A DNA stretch of 64,000 nt from Pseudomonas frederiksbergensis (lineage in GTDB: Bacteria; Pseudomonadota; Gammaproteobacteria; Pseudomonadales; Pseudomonadaceae), in the NCBI RefSeq assembly GCF_035751725.1, contig NZ_CP142104.1:5704001-5768000 (forward strand), in the 5' to 3' direction. Every line of letters starts with the position of its first letter. Within the stretch, counting starts at the first letter, position 1. The notes beneath the pieces were generated by a model. It made no database searches. It saw nothing but the letters and a program-made list of their open reading frames with translations, and was not told the origin of the DNA. A program made the position numbers and the translations under genes. Shown one piece after another: positions 8,640-19,460 of the stretch.

Positions 8640-8659
8640 CATGTTCATAAAAGAACATG
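8640..8659. promoter_or_regulatory. GlpR-like operator 1 upstream of glpT
   Basis: CATGTTCATAAAAGAACATG is a perfect 7-bp inverted repeat with six central bases. It matches 15 of 20 positions of the E. coli GlpR consensus WATGTTCGWTAWCGAACATW. It lies 109 bp before the glpT start codon. GlpR represses glycerol-3-phosphate genes until glycerol-3-phosphate binds it. Confidence 0.6.
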
Positions 8660-8702
8660 CGATATCCAGAATTTCCGCTGTTTGGCCGATGCGAACCGAT
8701 GC

Positions 8703-8722
8703 TATTTTCGGTAACGAAACTG
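8703..8722. promoter_or_regulatory. GlpR-like operator 2 upstream of glpT
   Basis: The core TTCGGTAACGAA matches the GlpR core TTCGWTAWCGAA at all but one position, and the 20-mer matches 15 of 20 positions. Its centre is 63 bp from operator 1, about six helical turns, which would suit cooperative or looped binding. Confidence 0.55.
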
Positions 8723-8767
8723 TAACATTCGCATCCGCAGTCAAAACAAGAATTCTGGAGCTCTTGA

Positions 8768-10117
8768 ATGTTTGCTTTCTTTCGACCTGCCGCACATCAG
8801 GCAGCCCTGCCTGAAGAAAAAATAGACAGCACCTACCGACGCCTGCGCTGGCAGATCTTCGCCGGGATTTTCATCGGCTATGCCGGTTATTACCTGCTGC
8901 GCAAGAACTTCTCGCTGGCGATGCCGTATCTCATCGACGAGGGCTACACTCGTGGCCAGCTTGGCCTGGCCATGTCGGCCATCGCCATTGCCTATGGCTT
9001 GTCGAAATTCCTGATGGGCCTGGTGTCCGACCGCTCCAACCCGCGCTATTTCCTACCGTTCGGCTTGCTGGTATCAGCCGGGGTGATGTTCATTTTCGGT
9101 TTCGCGCCCTGGGCAACCTCCAGTGTGACGATCATGTTCATTCTGCTGTTCATCAACGGCTGGGCCCAAGGCATGGGCTGGCCGCCAAGCGGACGGACCA
9201 TGGTGCACTGGTGGTCGCAGAAGGAGCGCGGCGGCGTGGTATCGGTCTGGAACGTGGCGCACAACGTCGGAGGTGGCCTGATCGGTCCGCTGTTCCTGCT
9301 GGGGATGGCCTGGTTCAATGACTGGCACGCGGCATTCTATGTGCCCGCTACCGTGGCGCTCGCCGTTGCGGTGTTTGCCTTTGCGACCATGCGCGACACC
9401 CCGCAGTCGGTGGGCCTGCCACCGATCGAGAAATACAAGGACGACTATCCGGAAGGCTACGACGCCAGTCACGAGAACGAATTCAGCGCCAAGGAAATCT
9501 TCGTCAAGTACGTGCTGCGCAACAAAATGCTCTGGTACATCGCCATGGCCAACGTCTTCGTCTACCTGCTGCGCTACGGCGTGCTGGACTGGGCCCCGAC
9601 CTACCTCAAGGAAGCCAAGGGCTTCACGGTGGATAAAAGCTCCTGGGCCTACTTCTTCTACGAATGGGCGGGTATTCCGGGGACGCTGTTGTGCGGCTGG
9701 ATGTCCGACAAGATCTTCCGTGGCAACCGTGGCCTGACCGGCATGGTGTTCATGGCCCTGGTGACCGTGGCGACCTTGGTTTACTGGCTGAACCCGGCCG
9801 GCAACCCGACCGTCGACATGATTGCCCTGGTGTCCATCGGCTTCCTGATTTATGGCCCGGTGATGCTGATCGGCTTGCAGGCTCTGGAATTGGCGCCGAA
9901 AAAAGCCGCCGGTACCGCCGCAGGCTTCACCGGCCTGTTCGGGTACCTGGGTGGCTCGGTCGCGGCCAGCGCCGCCATGGGCTACACCGTGGACCATTTT
10001 GGCTGGGACGGCGGTTTTGTGCTGCTGGTCGGTGCTTGCCTGCTGGCGATGGCGTTCCTTGCGCCAACGCTGTGGCACAAGCAGATCGCCAGTCAGAGCC
10101 GCGAAGCAGTCGCCTGA
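8768..10117 (+). CDS. glpT: glycerol-3-phosphate transporter GlpT
   Basis: A 449-residue major facilitator superfamily antiporter taking up glycerol-3-phosphate in exchange for inorganic phosphate. About twelve hydrophobic segments are visible. The organophosphate:Pi antiporter signature surrounds [19 protein letters not shown] (about residues 38-56), containing one of the substrate arginines. Loop 6-7 is charged ([19 protein letters not shown]). GlpT is also the entry route of fosfomycin. Two GlpR-like operators precede it. Its 3' end overlaps the convergent cyclotransferase gene by 25 bp. Confidence 0.95.
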   Translation: MFAFFRPAAHQAALPEEKIDSTYRRLRWQIFAGIFIGYAGYYLLRKNFSLAMPYLIDEGYTRGQLGLAMSAIAIAYGLSKFLMGLVSDRSNPRYFLPFGLLVSAGVMFIFGFAPWATSSVTIMFILLFINGWAQGMGWPPSGRTMVHWWSQKERGGVVSVWNVAHNVGGGLIGPLFLLGMAWFNDWHAAFYVPATVALAVAVFAFATMRDTPQSVGLPPIEKYKDDYPEGYDASHENEFSAKEIFVKYVLRNKMLWYIAMANVFVYLLRYGVLDWAPTYLKEAKGFTVDKSSWAYFFYEWAGIPGTLLCGWMSDKIFRGNRGLTGMVFMALVTVATLVYWLNPAGNPTVDMIALVSIGFLIYGPVMLIGLQALELAPKKAAGTAAGFTGLFGYLGGSVAASAAMGYTVDHFGWDGGFVLLVGACLLAMAFLAPTLWHKQIASQSREAVA

Positions 10118-10761
10118 TCCCCTATTGATCGGCAGCGCTTGAGCCGCGCCTCCAGATTCCGGTCTGGCATGGCGTGGCTGCGCAGGGCGTGGATGGTCTG
10201 CTCGACATAATCGCGAGTCGTGCCATAACGCCCGCAAGCGCTTTCGAACACCTGGCTCAGCACATGGTCCGGCAAGTTGCCGGCATAGCTGGGCAGGTGT
10301 CGCTCCAGCACGAAGCCCAGGGCCTGCACCCGATTGCCATCCTCGAGACGGCAACTGAGCCAGTGCGGGCGATAGGACGGGACCGGCATTTCGCGTTGCC
10401 ACAGGGCAAACAGCGAGTCCTCGAGATTTTCCTCCGGCAACCGGTAGGCGAAACCGCTGCACGAACCGCCACGGTCCAATCCGAACACCAACCCGGGCAG
10501 CTCCGGAGTGCCGCGATGCTCATGGGACCACAGGTACAAGCCGCGATGGTAACCATGGACCCGGCCTCGCACCCGCTCCACCGCCGTGCATTCCGGACGC
10601 CAGATCAACGAACCATAGGCGAACAGCCAGACCGGTCCGCCCTGATGAAGGCTCATGGTCGATCGCATCGAGGCGAGCAATTGTTCGCGGGTCAGCTGCG
10701 CACCCAGCTCGAGCCGGGGCGGGTACAGGGCGCAGGTTATGGCGGATTCGATAGCGGTCAT
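10093..10761 (-). CDS. gamma-glutamylcyclotransferase, ChaC-like
   Basis: A 222-residue protein of the ChaC family, which cleaves the gamma-glutamyl bond of glutathione to 5-oxoproline and Cys-Gly. The substrate-binding loop is visible as [13 protein letters not shown] at about residues 44-56, followed by [21 protein letters not shown] and a [10 protein letters not shown] strand. The ATG at 10761 is preferred over an in-frame TTG eight codons upstream. The gene ends inside glpT (25-bp convergent overlap), so the two transcripts are antisense at their 3' ends. Confidence 0.82.
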   Translation of the reverse strand: MTAIESAITCALYPPRLELGAQLTREQLLASMRSTMSLHQGGPVWLFAYGSLIWRPECTAVERVRGRVHGYHRGLYLWSHEHRGTPELPGLVFGLDRGGSCSGFAYRLPEENLEDSLFALWQREMPVPSYRPHWLSCRLEDGNRVQALGFVLERHLPSYAGNLPDHVLSQVFESACGRYGTTRDYVEQTIHALRSHAMPDRNLEARLKRCRSIGDQATASRL

Positions 10762-10931
10762 GGCCGTTAGCGGTTGGCTTCTCAAAAATATGGGGACGCC
10801 AGGGTGTTGACGTTCGTGTGGAGCGAGGCAAGTTAAATGCCATCCCGACGCTATATACGTTATCGGTATCTGCCCGGCCGACTAAATACCGAAACGCAAT
10901 ATATGAAGTTATATCGAGGGGACATGGCCTT

Positions 10932-10964
10932 TTGTCGCGAGGGGAGCTTGCGCCCTCGCCACAA
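10932..10964. repeat. REP-like palindrome
   Basis: An imperfect inverted repeat, TTGTCGCGAGGGGAGCTTG facing CGCCCTCGCCACAA, of the type scattered through fluorescent Pseudomonas genomes. It is located between the convergent ends of upstream and downstream transcription units. Confidence 0.6.
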
Positions 10965-10988
10965 GGCATAACTCAAGGCTAGGTTGGC

Positions 10989-11957
10989 TCAAGCCCTTGG
11001 CGCATACGCAAACACGTCCGCGCGCATTTGATGGGCGTCCATGCCAGCTTCCACCAGCGCATCGAGTGTGGCGTAGATCATCGCCGGCGAGCCGCTGGCG
11101 TAGACGTGTACGCCGGAAAGATCGCTGAGGTCCTCGCATACCGCTTCGTGGAGCATCCCGCAACGCCCTTTCCAACCGCACAGGTCGCTGACGACCTTAT
11201 GCAGGTACAGGTTCGGGAGTTCCTTCCACTCGTCCCAATGCTCGATCTCATAGAAATCTTCGGGACGCCGCACGCCCCAATACAGATGCACCGGGTGCTT
11301 GAACCCCTGGGCGCGGCAGTGCTCGATCAGGCTGTGCATCTGGGCCATGCCGGTTCCGGCAGCGATGAGCACGAGCGGACCGTCGGGAAGCTCGGAAAGG
11401 TGAGTGTCGCCGAAGGGCATCTCGATGCGCACATTGGGGTTGCGCTGCAGTTGCTCCAGCAGTTTCTGTGCACTGCTTTCGCGCACCAAGACATGCAATT
11501 GCAGCTCGCGTCCGGAATGCGGCGCCGAAGCCAGGGAAAAAGCCGATTTCTCGCCGTTTTCCCGTTCGATCATCAGGTACTGCCCGGCGTGATAGCGCGG
11601 TGGCTTTCCCGCTGGCGCCCGCAGGCGCACTCGCCAGACATCGCCACCCACGTCGGCGCACTCGATGACCTGGCATGCCAGGTTGCGTACCGGCAGTTCG
11701 CCCGGCGCCAGCACGCCATCCCACAACACCACGCAGTCCTCCAGCGGCTCGGCGATGCACGTAAAAATCTCGCCATGATCACGTATTTCACCGGCCTGCT
11801 CCACGCGACCTTCCACCAGCAACGCGCCACACACGTGGCAGTTGCCGTTGCGACAGCTCTGCGGGCAGTCGTAGCCCAGGCGCCGCGCGCCGTCGAGAAT
11901 CCGCTCGGCCGGCTGTATCTCCAGCACCGCGCCGGAAGGCTGCAAGGTTACACGCAT
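10989..11957 (-). CDS. 2Fe-2S ferredoxin/flavin reductase (CDP-6-deoxyglucoseen reductase-like)
   Basis: A 322-residue NAD(P)H-dependent reductase. The N-terminal plant-type ferredoxin domain (about 1-90) has the cluster motif CPQSCRNGNCHVCG at residues 31-44 and a fourth cysteine near 68. An FAD-binding barrel follows (RYHAGQYLMIE near 122-132), then an NAD domain with LIAAGTGMAQMHS. The family name comes from AscD, but here it is coupled to ubiD, suggesting electron supply to a decarboxylation or hydroxylation step or a general Fre/LuxG-like flavin reductase. The ATG at 11957 overlaps the ubiD stop by one base (TGATG). Confidence 0.85.
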   Translation of the reverse strand: MRVTLQPSGAVLEIQPAERILDGARRLGYDCPQSCRNGNCHVCGALLVEGRVEQAGEIRDHGEIFTCIAEPLEDCVVLWDGVLAPGELPVRNLACQVIECADVGGDVWRVRLRAPAGKPPRYHAGQYLMIERENGEKSAFSLASAPHSGRELQLHVLVRESSAQKLLEQLQRNPNVRIEMPFGDTHLSELPDGPLVLIAAGTGMAQMHSLIEHCRAQGFKHPVHLYWGVRRPEDFYEIEHWDEWKELPNLYLHKVVSDLCGWKGRCGMLHEAVCEDLSDLSGVHVYASGSPAMIYATLDALVEAGMDAHQMRADVFAYAPRA

Positions 11958-13423
11958 CAATCTATTCCTAACTGATTCCAGATGGCATCGATCCGTTGGG
12001 TAACGGCTTCATCCTTGACGATAACCCGGCCCCACTCACGGGTGGTCTCACCGGGCCACTTATGCGTGGCATCGAGCCCCATCTTCGACCCCAGGCCGGA
12101 CACCGGCGAGGCGAAGTCGAGGTAGTCGATCGGCGTATTCTCGATCATTACCGTGTCACGCTTGGGGTCCATGCGCGTGGTGATGGCCCAGATCACGTCG
12201 TTCCAATCCCGTGCGTTGATATCGTCGTCAGTGACAATAACGAACTTGGTGTACATGAATTGTCGTAAAAACGACCAGACGCCCAGCATGACCCGCTTGG
12301 CATGCCCCGGATACGACTTCTTCATGGTCACCACGGCCATGCGATAGGAGCAGCCTTCGGGTGGCAGATAGAAATCGGTGATCTCCGGAAACTGCTTTTG
12401 CAGGATCGGCACGAACACTTCGTTCAGCGCCACGCCGAGAATCGCCGGCTCATCAGGCGGACGACCGGTGTAGGTGCTGTGGTAGATCGGCTTGATCCGA
12501 TGGGTGATGCGCTCGACGGTAAACACCGGGAAGCTGTCCACTTCGTTGTAGTAACCGGTGTGGTCACCGTACGGCCCTTCGTCGGCCATTTCGCCGGGGT
12601 GGATCACGCCTTCAAGGATGATCTCGGCGGTGGCCGGCACTTGCAGGTCGTTGCCGCGGCATTTCACCAGCTCGGTGCGATTGCCCCGCAGCAGGCCGGC
12701 GAAGGCATATTCGGAGAGGCTGTCGGGCACGGGCGTGACAGCACCGAGGATGGTCGCCGGGTCCGCGCCCAGGGCCACCGACACCGGGAATGGCTGGCCG
12801 GGATGTTTCTCACACCACTCACGGTAATCCAGCGCGCCGCCGCGATGGCTCAGCCAGCGCATGATGACCTTGTTGCGACCAATCACCTGCTGGCGATAGA
12901 TGCCCAGGTTCTGGCGGTCCTTGTTCGGCCCCTTGGTGACGGTCAGGCCCCAAGTGATCAGCGGCCCCACATCGCCCGGCCAGCAGGTCTGCACCGGAAG
13001 CATGGCCAGGTCGACATCGTCGCCCTCGATCACCACTTCCTGGCAGATAGCGTCCTTGACGACTTTCGGCGCCATGGAAATGATCTTGCGGAAAATCGGC
13101 AGCTTGGACCAGGCGTCCTTCAGGCCTTTCGGCGGCTCGGGTTCCTTGAGGAACGCCAGCAGCTTGCCGATCTCGCGCAGTTCGCTGACGGCCTCGGCGC
13201 CCATGCCCAGGGCCACGCGCTCCGGTGTGCCGAACAGGTTGCCCAGCACCGGAATGTCATAACCCGTGGGGTTTTCGAACAACAGCGCCGGGCCTTTTGC
13301 GCGCAGGGTGCGGTCGCAGACCTCGGTCATTTCCAGGACGGGTGACACTGGCACCTGGATGCGCTTGAGTTCGCCGCGCTGTTCCAGCCCGCTGATAAAG
13401 TCGCGCAAGTCGCGATACTGCAT
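11957..13423 (-). CDS. ubiD: 4-hydroxy-3-polyprenylbenzoate decarboxylase UbiD
   Basis: A 488-residue prenylated-FMN-dependent decarboxylase of ubiquinone synthesis, needing the UbiX-made cofactor. Characteristic stretches are the N-terminal [20 protein letters not shown], the LGIYRQQV and [12 protein letters not shown] motifs of the prFMN/metal site, and an acidic [14 protein letters not shown] loop carrying a conserved Glu. Length equals that of E. coli UbiD when the ATG at 13423 is used; the 27 codons upstream are non-homologous. It is cotranscribed with the downstream reductase. Confidence 0.95.
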   Translation of the reverse strand: MQYRDLRDFISGLEQRGELKRIQVPVSPVLEMTEVCDRTLRAKGPALLFENPTGYDIPVLGNLFGTPERVALGMGAEAVSELREIGKLLAFLKEPEPPKGLKDAWSKLPIFRKIISMAPKVVKDAICQEVVIEGDDVDLAMLPVQTCWPGDVGPLITWGLTVTKGPNKDRQNLGIYRQQVIGRNKVIMRWLSHRGGALDYREWCEKHPGQPFPVSVALGADPATILGAVTPVPDSLSEYAFAGLLRGNRTELVKCRGNDLQVPATAEIILEGVIHPGEMADEGPYGDHTGYYNEVDSFPVFTVERITHRIKPIYHSTYTGRPPDEPAILGVALNEVFVPILQKQFPEITDFYLPPEGCSYRMAVVTMKKSYPGHAKRVMLGVWSFLRQFMYTKFVIVTDDDINARDWNDVIWAITTRMDPKRDTVMIENTPIDYLDFASPVSGLGSKMGLDATHKWPGETTREWGRVIVKDEAVTQRIDAIWNQLGID

Positions 13424-13501
13424 GCAAAGCCTCATGGTGTCCGTGGCGTTCGGGGGCCCGAGTTTAACGCCGCCCGTTCGCAATAGTGAATGCACGGACA
13501 G

Positions 13502-13529
13502 CAAAAAGCCGGGTTTCCCCGGCTCTTGC
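13502..13529 (-). terminator. rho-independent terminator after rho
   Basis: On the minus strand a GAGCCGGGG / CCCCGGCTT-type stem with an AAA loop is followed by a run of T (TTTTTGC), starting about 14 bases past the rho stop codon. Confidence 0.75.
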
Positions 13530-13542
13530 TGGCCTGCTCGAT

Positions 13543-14802
<1,260 letters not shown>

Positions 14803-14837
14803 ATAGGAATGACGTAATCATTTATGGAGGGGGGAAA

Positions 14838-14854
14838 TTAAGCTTTTGGCTTAA
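14838..14854 (-). promoter_or_regulatory. small hairpin in the rho leader
   Basis: TTAAGC and GCTTAA arms with a 5-nt loop lie about 36 bases before the rho start codon. Rho represses its own expression through its leader in E. coli. Whether this hairpin takes part here is inference. Confidence 0.3.
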
Positions 14855-14998
14855 TGAGGCCGCGCCGCGGAGAAGGCGACAGGATCGCGTACTTATTCGA
14901 AAGGAGAGCGTCGGCGACGGCTTGCAGGGGGCAATGGAGAAACCAGTGCGGGGCCGAATGTAACACCTCGATTTGCGAGCGTCTAGCCCCGAACAACG

Positions 14999-15026
14999 AA
15001 AAAGCCCCGCGATTTGCGGGGCTTTT
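14999..15026 (-). terminator. rho-independent terminator of trxA
   Basis: An 8-bp GC stem, GCCCCGCG..TGCGGGGC, is flanked by AAAAA and TTTT. Orientation relative to the trxA stop (18 bases away) makes it the trxA terminator. The A-run gives the T-run on the minus strand. Confidence 0.85.
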
Positions 15027-15043
15027 GGCAGGACATTCGACGC

Positions 15044-15373
15044 TTAGATGTTGGCGTCGAGGAATGCCGCCAGTTGCGATTTCGACAGCGCGCCGACCTT
15101 GGTGGCTTCGACGTTGCCGTTCTTGAACAGCATCAGCGTAGGAATACCGCGCACGCCGTGCTTGGCCGGGGTTTCCTGATTTTCGTCGATGTTCAGCTTG
15201 GCAACGGTCAGCTTGCCCTTGTAGGTCTCGGCAATCTCGTCCAGGACCGGAGCGATCATTTTGCATGGACCGCACCACTCAGCCCAATAGTCGACCAGTA
15301 CCGCGCCTTCGGCCTTGAGTACGTCAGCTTCGAAGCTAGCGTCGCTAACGTGTTTGATCAGATCGCTGCTCAT
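15044..15373 (-). CDS. trxA: thioredoxin 1
   Basis: A 109-residue disulfide reductant for ribonucleotide reductase and many cytosolic proteins. The redox motif WCGPCK occupies residues 33-38, and the cis-proline segment [11 protein letters not shown] is near 74-84. The start is the ATG at 15373; an in-frame ATG upstream would add a non-homologous 14-residue extension. The trxA-rho arrangement is conserved in gammaproteobacteria. Confidence 0.97.
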   Translation of the reverse strand: MSSDLIKHVSDASFEADVLKAEGAVLVDYWAEWCGPCKMIAPVLDEIAETYKGKLTVAKLNIDENQETPAKHGVRGIPTLMLFKNGNVEATKVGALSKSQLAAFLDANI

Positions 15374-15494
15374 GGAAATCTCCGGGGTAATCAGCAAAAA
15401 AACGTGGCCCATCATAACGACCCTTCCCGGGTTCAGGAAGCCGCAGTTGATTGAGTCTCGCTATGGCTGCCGACGGGTTTGCGTATGGCTCGGA

Positions 15495-16202
15495 TCACGA
15501 AGCGGTCGGAGCAATAAACGAAATACCCGTGCGCAACGCAGCATTACGTACATGTTCCTGCATGGTTTTTTGCGCTGAAACCGATGCACGACGGGCCAGG
15601 GCGCGAAGAATCTTGCGGTGTTCCTGCCAGGTTTCCATTGCCCGCTCCGCCCTGATGAACGGTAGTTTCTGGCTCTCGAGGAAGATCTCGGCGCTGGCGG
15701 TGAGGATGCTCAGCATCGCCTGGTTGCCGCTGGCCAGCAGGATGCGCCGATGGAATTCGAAATCCAGTTGCGCCGCAGCGTCGAAATCCCCGGCCTTCAA
15801 TTCCCGGCGCATGGCCTCGACGTTGTCCTCCAGCGCATCGAGCTCATCGGCACTCAACGTCACGGCTGCCAATCCGGCTGCGAAACCTTCGAGGGCATAG
15901 CGCAGCTGAAAGATATCCACAGGCGAGGCCTTGGCGGCGAAAGGCCAACCCGGTGTCGAGTCGTGACCTGCGGCTTGCGCCGGGGCCTGCACAAAAACGC
16001 CCCGGCCCGGCTGTACGCTGATCATTCCCAGGGCGCTCAACGACGAAAGCGCTTCGCGCAGGGACGCCCGGCTAACCCCCAGTTGCAAGGCCAGGTCCCG
16101 TTGCGAGGGCAGTGCATCGCCCGGGCCGAAGCCTTCGTCAGCGATCAGTTTGCGGATGGCTTGCAGCGCCACCTCAGGAACGGCACGAGCGATGGAATTC
16201 AT
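15495..16202 (-). CDS. FadR-type GntR family transcriptional regulator (FCD domain)
   Basis: A 235-residue repressor. The N-terminal winged helix (about 10-75) has the GntR signature LPSQRDLALQLGVSRASLREAL and an RGVFVQ wing. The C-terminal all-helical FCD effector domain contains likely metal-binding histidines in FEFHRRILLASGN and near the C-terminal EHRKILRAL. It is divergent from the ABC importer operon that starts at 16458, so local control of amino-acid uptake is likely. The ATG at 16202 is chosen because the 21 codons before it look non-homologous. Confidence 0.88.
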   Translation of the reverse strand: MNSIARAVPEVALQAIRKLIADEGFGPGDALPSQRDLALQLGVSRASLREALSSLSALGMISVQPGRGVFVQAPAQAAGHDSTPGWPFAAKASPVDIFQLRYALEGFAAGLAAVTLSADELDALEDNVEAMRRELKAGDFDAAAQLDFEFHRRILLASGNQAMLSILTASAEIFLESQKLPFIRAERAMETWQEHRKILRALARRASVSAQKTMQEHVRNAALRTGISFIAPTAS

Positions 16203-16457
16203 GATTTTCCAGACAAACCGGGCAAATGAGCGGCTAGTTGTAAAGCTATTCGCCGCGCCCGGCAAGTCGTGCCCCAGCAGGGTTCGGCGCCCAATGCCGA
16301 CGCTCGATAAAGGTGCGAAACGCTGCGCAACTGTTCAGACCAGTCAGACCGAACGGCGCCTGCAAAACCGTGGCTTTGGCGGATCAAGCGGGAGTTTGGC
16401 ATGCCCTGTGCTCTGCGCAATTGCAGAAACCTCACCATCGACCGCGGAGATTCACCC

Positions 16458-17243
16458 ATGATCCAGCGTTGCAGCGTCCTGCTCACTGCCCTGTTTGCCA
16501 GTTTGATGCTTTGGCAATTGCCCGCCCACGCCGATGGCCTGGAGGATGTGGTCAAGCGCGGCACGCTCAAGGTCGCCGTGCCCCAGGATTTCCCGCCCTT
16601 CGGTTCGGTCGGCCCGGACATGAAGCCCCGCGGCCTGGACATCGACACCGCGAAACTGCTGGCCGACCAGCTCAAGGTCAAGCTTGAACTGACCCCGGTC
16701 AACAGCACCAACCGCATTCCGTTCCTGACCACCGGCAAGGTCGACCTGGTGATTTCCAGCCTGGGCAAGAACCCGGAGCGGGAAAAGGTCATCGACTTCT
16801 CCAGCGCCTACGCGCCGTTCTACCTGGCCGTATTCGGCCCGCCCGATGCCGCCATCAACAACCTGGACGACCTCAAGGGCAAGACCATCAGTGTCACTCG
16901 TGGCGCCATCGAAGACATCGAGCTGACCAAGGTCGCCCCCGAAGGCACCACCATCAAGCGCTTCGAAGACAACAACTCGACCATCGCCGCCTACCTGGCC
17001 GGCCAGGTCGACCTGATCGCCAGCGGCAACGTGGTGATGGTCGCCATCAGCGAACGCAACCCCAAGCGCGTCCCGGCATTGAAAGTGAAACTCAAGGATT
17101 CGCCGGTGTACGTGGGCGTCAACAAGAACGAGCCGGCATTGCTGGACAAGGTCAACCAGATCCTTGCCACCGCCAAGACCGATGGCAGCCTGGAGAAAAA
17201 CTCCCAGACCTGGCTCAAGCAACCGCTGCCGGCCGATCTCTGA
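16458..17243 (+). CDS. polar amino-acid ABC transporter, periplasmic binding protein
   Basis: A 261-residue class II solute-binding protein (SBP_bac_3 family). A signal peptide occupies about residues 1-25, ending PAHA. The mature part opens GLEDVVKRGTLKVAVPQDFPP and contains GLDIDTAKLLADQL and the LVISSLGKNPEREKVIDFS segment typical of the family. The ligand cannot be told from sequence; polar or cationic amino acids are the usual substrates. It is first of four genes, with the two permeases and the ATPase following. Confidence 0.9.
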   Translation: MIQRCSVLLTALFASLMLWQLPAHADGLEDVVKRGTLKVAVPQDFPPFGSVGPDMKPRGLDIDTAKLLADQLKVKLELTPVNSTNRIPFLTTGKVDLVISSLGKNPEREKVIDFSSAYAPFYLAVFGPPDAAINNLDDLKGKTISVTRGAIEDIELTKVAPEGTTIKRFEDNNSTIAAYLAGQVDLIASGNVVMVAISERNPKRVPALKVKLKDSPVYVGVNKNEPALLDKVNQILATAKTDGSLEKNSQTWLKQPLPADL

Positions 17244-17264
17244 CCGTCGCTTGAGAGGCTGAGC

Positions 17265-17933
17265 ATGGCTTATCAGTTCGATTTCCTGCCGGTGGTGCAA
17301 AACACCGAGCTGCTGTTGCGCGGTGCACTGTTCACCTTGGAACTGACAGCCATCGGTGCGTTGCTCGGGGTTGGCCTGGGCATCGTCGGGGCGGTGGTGC
17401 GGGCTTGGAATATCCGTCCGTTCGCCCCGATTTTTGGCGTGTATGTGGAATTGATCCGCAATACGCCGTTCCTGGTGCAGTTGTTCTTCATCTTCTTCGG
17501 CTTGCCGTCCCTGGGCCTGCAGATTTCCGAGTGGCAGGCGGCGGTGCTGGCCATGGTGATCAACCTCGGCGCCTATTCCACCGAGATCATCCGCGCCGGC
17601 ATCCAGGCGATCCCGCGAGGGCAACTGGAAGCCGCCGCGGCCTTGGCGATGAGCCGCTTCGAGGCCTTCCGCCATGTGGTGCTGCTACCGGCGCTGGGCA
17701 AGGTCTGGCCGGCCTTGAGCAGCCAGATCATCATCGTGATGCTCGGCTCGGCGGTCTGCTCCCAGATCGCCACCGAAGAGCTGAGCTTCGCAGCCAACTT
17801 CATCCAATCGCGCAACTTCCGCGCCTTTGAAACCTACGCACTGACGACGCTGATCTACCTGTGCATGGCGCTGTTGATCCGCCAGTTCCTGAATTGGATC
17901 GGGCGTCGCTACATTGCCAGGAGCAGCCAATGA
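17265..17933 (+). CDS. amino-acid ABC transporter permease 1 (HisM/GlnP type)
   Basis: A 222-residue inner-membrane permease with about five hydrophobic helices. The HisQM family stretch VYVELIRNTPFLVQLFFIFFG is near residues 60-80, and the EAA loop, which contacts the ATPase, lies around residues 122-150 (the AAAALAMSRFEAFRHVVLLPAL stretch). It lies 21 bp after the binding protein gene and overlaps the next permease by 4 bp (ATGA). Confidence 0.92.
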   Translation: MAYQFDFLPVVQNTELLLRGALFTLELTAIGALLGVGLGIVGAVVRAWNIRPFAPIFGVYVELIRNTPFLVQLFFIFFGLPSLGLQISEWQAAVLAMVINLGAYSTEIIRAGIQAIPRGQLEAAAALAMSRFEAFRHVVLLPALGKVWPALSSQIIIVMLGSAVCSQIATEELSFAANFIQSRNFRAFETYALTTLIYLCMALLIRQFLNWIGRRYIARSSQ

Positions 17934-18580
17934 GCGATTTCACTTTCTGGGACGTGGTGCGCAACCTGCTCACCGGCCTGCAATGGACCCTGGTGCTGTC
18001 GCTGGTGGCGTTTATCGGCGGCGGTGTGATCGGCTTGCTGGTGATGGTCCTGCGCATTTCCAAAAACGCCCTGCCCCGCAACATCGCCCGCACCTACATC
18101 GAACTGTTCCAAGGCACGCCGCTGTTGATGCAACTGTTCCTGGTGTTTTTCGGCGTGGCCCTGGCCGGGATTGAGATCTCACCCTGGATGGCGGCGGCGA
18201 TTGCCCTGACGCTGTTCACCAGCGCCTACCTCGCGGAGATCTGGCGCGGTTGTGTCGACTCGATTTCCAATGGCCAGTGGGAGGCCTCCGCGAGCCTGGC
18301 CCTCAACCCCCTGGAACAATTGCGCTACGTGATCCTGCCCCAGGCCCTTCGCATTGCCGTGGCGCCGACGGTTGGCTTCTCCGTGCAGGTGGTCAAGGGC
18401 ACGGCCGTCACGTCGATCATCGGCTTTACCGAACTGACCAAGACCGGCGGCATGCTCGCAAACGCCACGTTCGAGCCGTTCATGGTCTATGGCCTGGTCG
18501 CCCTCGGCTACTTCCTGCTCTGCTACCCCTTGTCCCTCAGTGCGCGCTACCTGGAAAGGAGACTGCATGCCTCTGCTTAG
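17930..18580 (+). CDS. amino-acid ABC transporter permease 2 (HisQ/GlnP type)
   Basis: A 216-residue permease, partner of the preceding one. It contains ARTYIELFQGTPLLMQLFLVF (the family motif near residues 45-65) and an EAA loop, WEASASLALNPLEQLRYVILPQAL. The ATG at 17930 gives a 4-bp overlap with permease 1 and removes a 23-residue non-homologous extension. The stop lies 14 bp inside the ATPase gene, indicating tight translational coupling. Confidence 0.92.
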   Translation: MSDFTFWDVVRNLLTGLQWTLVLSLVAFIGGGVIGLLVMVLRISKNALPRNIARTYIELFQGTPLLMQLFLVFFGVALAGIEISPWMAAAIALTLFTSAYLAEIWRGCVDSISNGQWEASASLALNPLEQLRYVILPQALRIAVAPTVGFSVQVVKGTAVTSIIGFTELTKTGGMLANATFEPFMVYGLVALGYFLLCYPLSLSARYLERRLHASA

Positions 18581-19301
18581 AATTACCGCCCTGCATAAAT
18601 ACTATGGCGATCATCATGTGCTCAAAGGCATCGACCTGAGCGTCGAGGAAGGCCAAGTGGTGGCGATCATCGGCCGCAGCGGCTCGGGCAAATCCACCTT
18701 GCTGCGCACCCTCAACGGCCTGGAATCGATCAACGATGGCGTGATCGAAGTCGACGGCGAATACCTCGACGCCGCCCGCGCCGACCTGCGCAGCCTGCGG
18801 CAGAAAGTCGGGATGGTGTTCCAGCAGTTCAACCTGTTCCCACACCTGACGGTGGGCGAGAACGTGATGCTCGCGCCGCAGGTGGTACAAAAAGTCCCCA
18901 AGGCCAAGGCGGCCGAACTGGCGCGGCAGATGTTGGAGCGGGTTGGGCTTGGCGAAAAATTCGACGCCTTCCCTGACCGTCTGTCCGGTGGTCAACAGCA
19001 ACGGGTGGCGATTGCCCGCGCCTTGGCGATGTCGCCCAAAGTGCTGCTGTGCGATGAAATCACCTCGGCGCTGGACCCGGAGCTGGTCAACGAAGTGCTC
19101 AGCGTAGTGCGGCAACTGGCCAAGGAAGGCATGACACTGATCATGGTCACCCACGAAATGCGTTTCGCCCGGGAAGTGGGCGACAAACTGGTGTTCATGC
19201 ACCAGGGCAAGGTGCACGAGGTGGGTGATCCGAAGGTGCTGTTTGCCGATCCGCAGACAGCGGAGCTGGCCAACTTCATCGGTACGGTCGAGCCTGCCTG
19301 A
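18567..19301 (+). CDS. amino-acid ABC transporter ATP-binding protein
   Basis: A 244-residue GlnQ/HisP-type ATPase. Walker A is GRSGSGKST at about residues 35-43. The Q-loop lies in VFQQFNLFPH, the signature is LSGGQQQRVAIARAL, Walker B is VLLCDEITSALDPE, and the switch His is in MVTHEM. It overlaps the preceding permease by 14 bp. It is the last gene of the importer operon, followed by a perfect REP-like palindrome. Confidence 0.95.
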   Translation: MPLLRITALHKYYGDHHVLKGIDLSVEEGQVVAIIGRSGSGKSTLLRTLNGLESINDGVIEVDGEYLDAARADLRSLRQKVGMVFQQFNLFPHLTVGENVMLAPQVVQKVPKAKAAELARQMLERVGLGEKFDAFPDRLSGGQQQRVAIARALAMSPKVLLCDEITSALDPELVNEVLSVVRQLAKEGMTLIMVTHEMRFAREVGDKLVFMHQGKVHEVGDPKVLFADPQTAELANFIGTVEPA

Positions 19302-19324
19302 TTTTTGCTGCTGGAGAAAAACCC

Positions 19325-19354
19325 TGTGTCGAGGGGATTTATCCCCTCGACACA
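19325..19354. repeat. perfect REP-like palindrome
   Basis: Arms TGTGTCGAGGGGAT and ATCCCCTCGACACA pair perfectly over 14 bp around TT, 23 bases after the importer ATPase. It could act as a transcript 3' end as well as being a REP element. Confidence 0.75.
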
Positions 19355-19460
19355 AAGGCACCCTGCAGACTGCTCTGGCTCAAGGGTTTGGTTCAGGTGC
19401 GTTGGCGTAAGCGGTCGATCGTGGCAGGATGGCAAGGTTATCGACCGAGACTTTCTGACC

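Noticed and set aside
10840..10971. Short plus-strand frame running into a REP palindrome
   Set aside because: Arg/Tyr-rich, no Shine-Dalgarno, and half of it is REP sequence.
16335..16365. CAGACC-AGT-CAGACC direct repeat as an operator of the GntR regulator
   Set aside because: GntR/FadR operators are inverted repeats; this is a direct repeat without dyad symmetry, so not reported as an operator.
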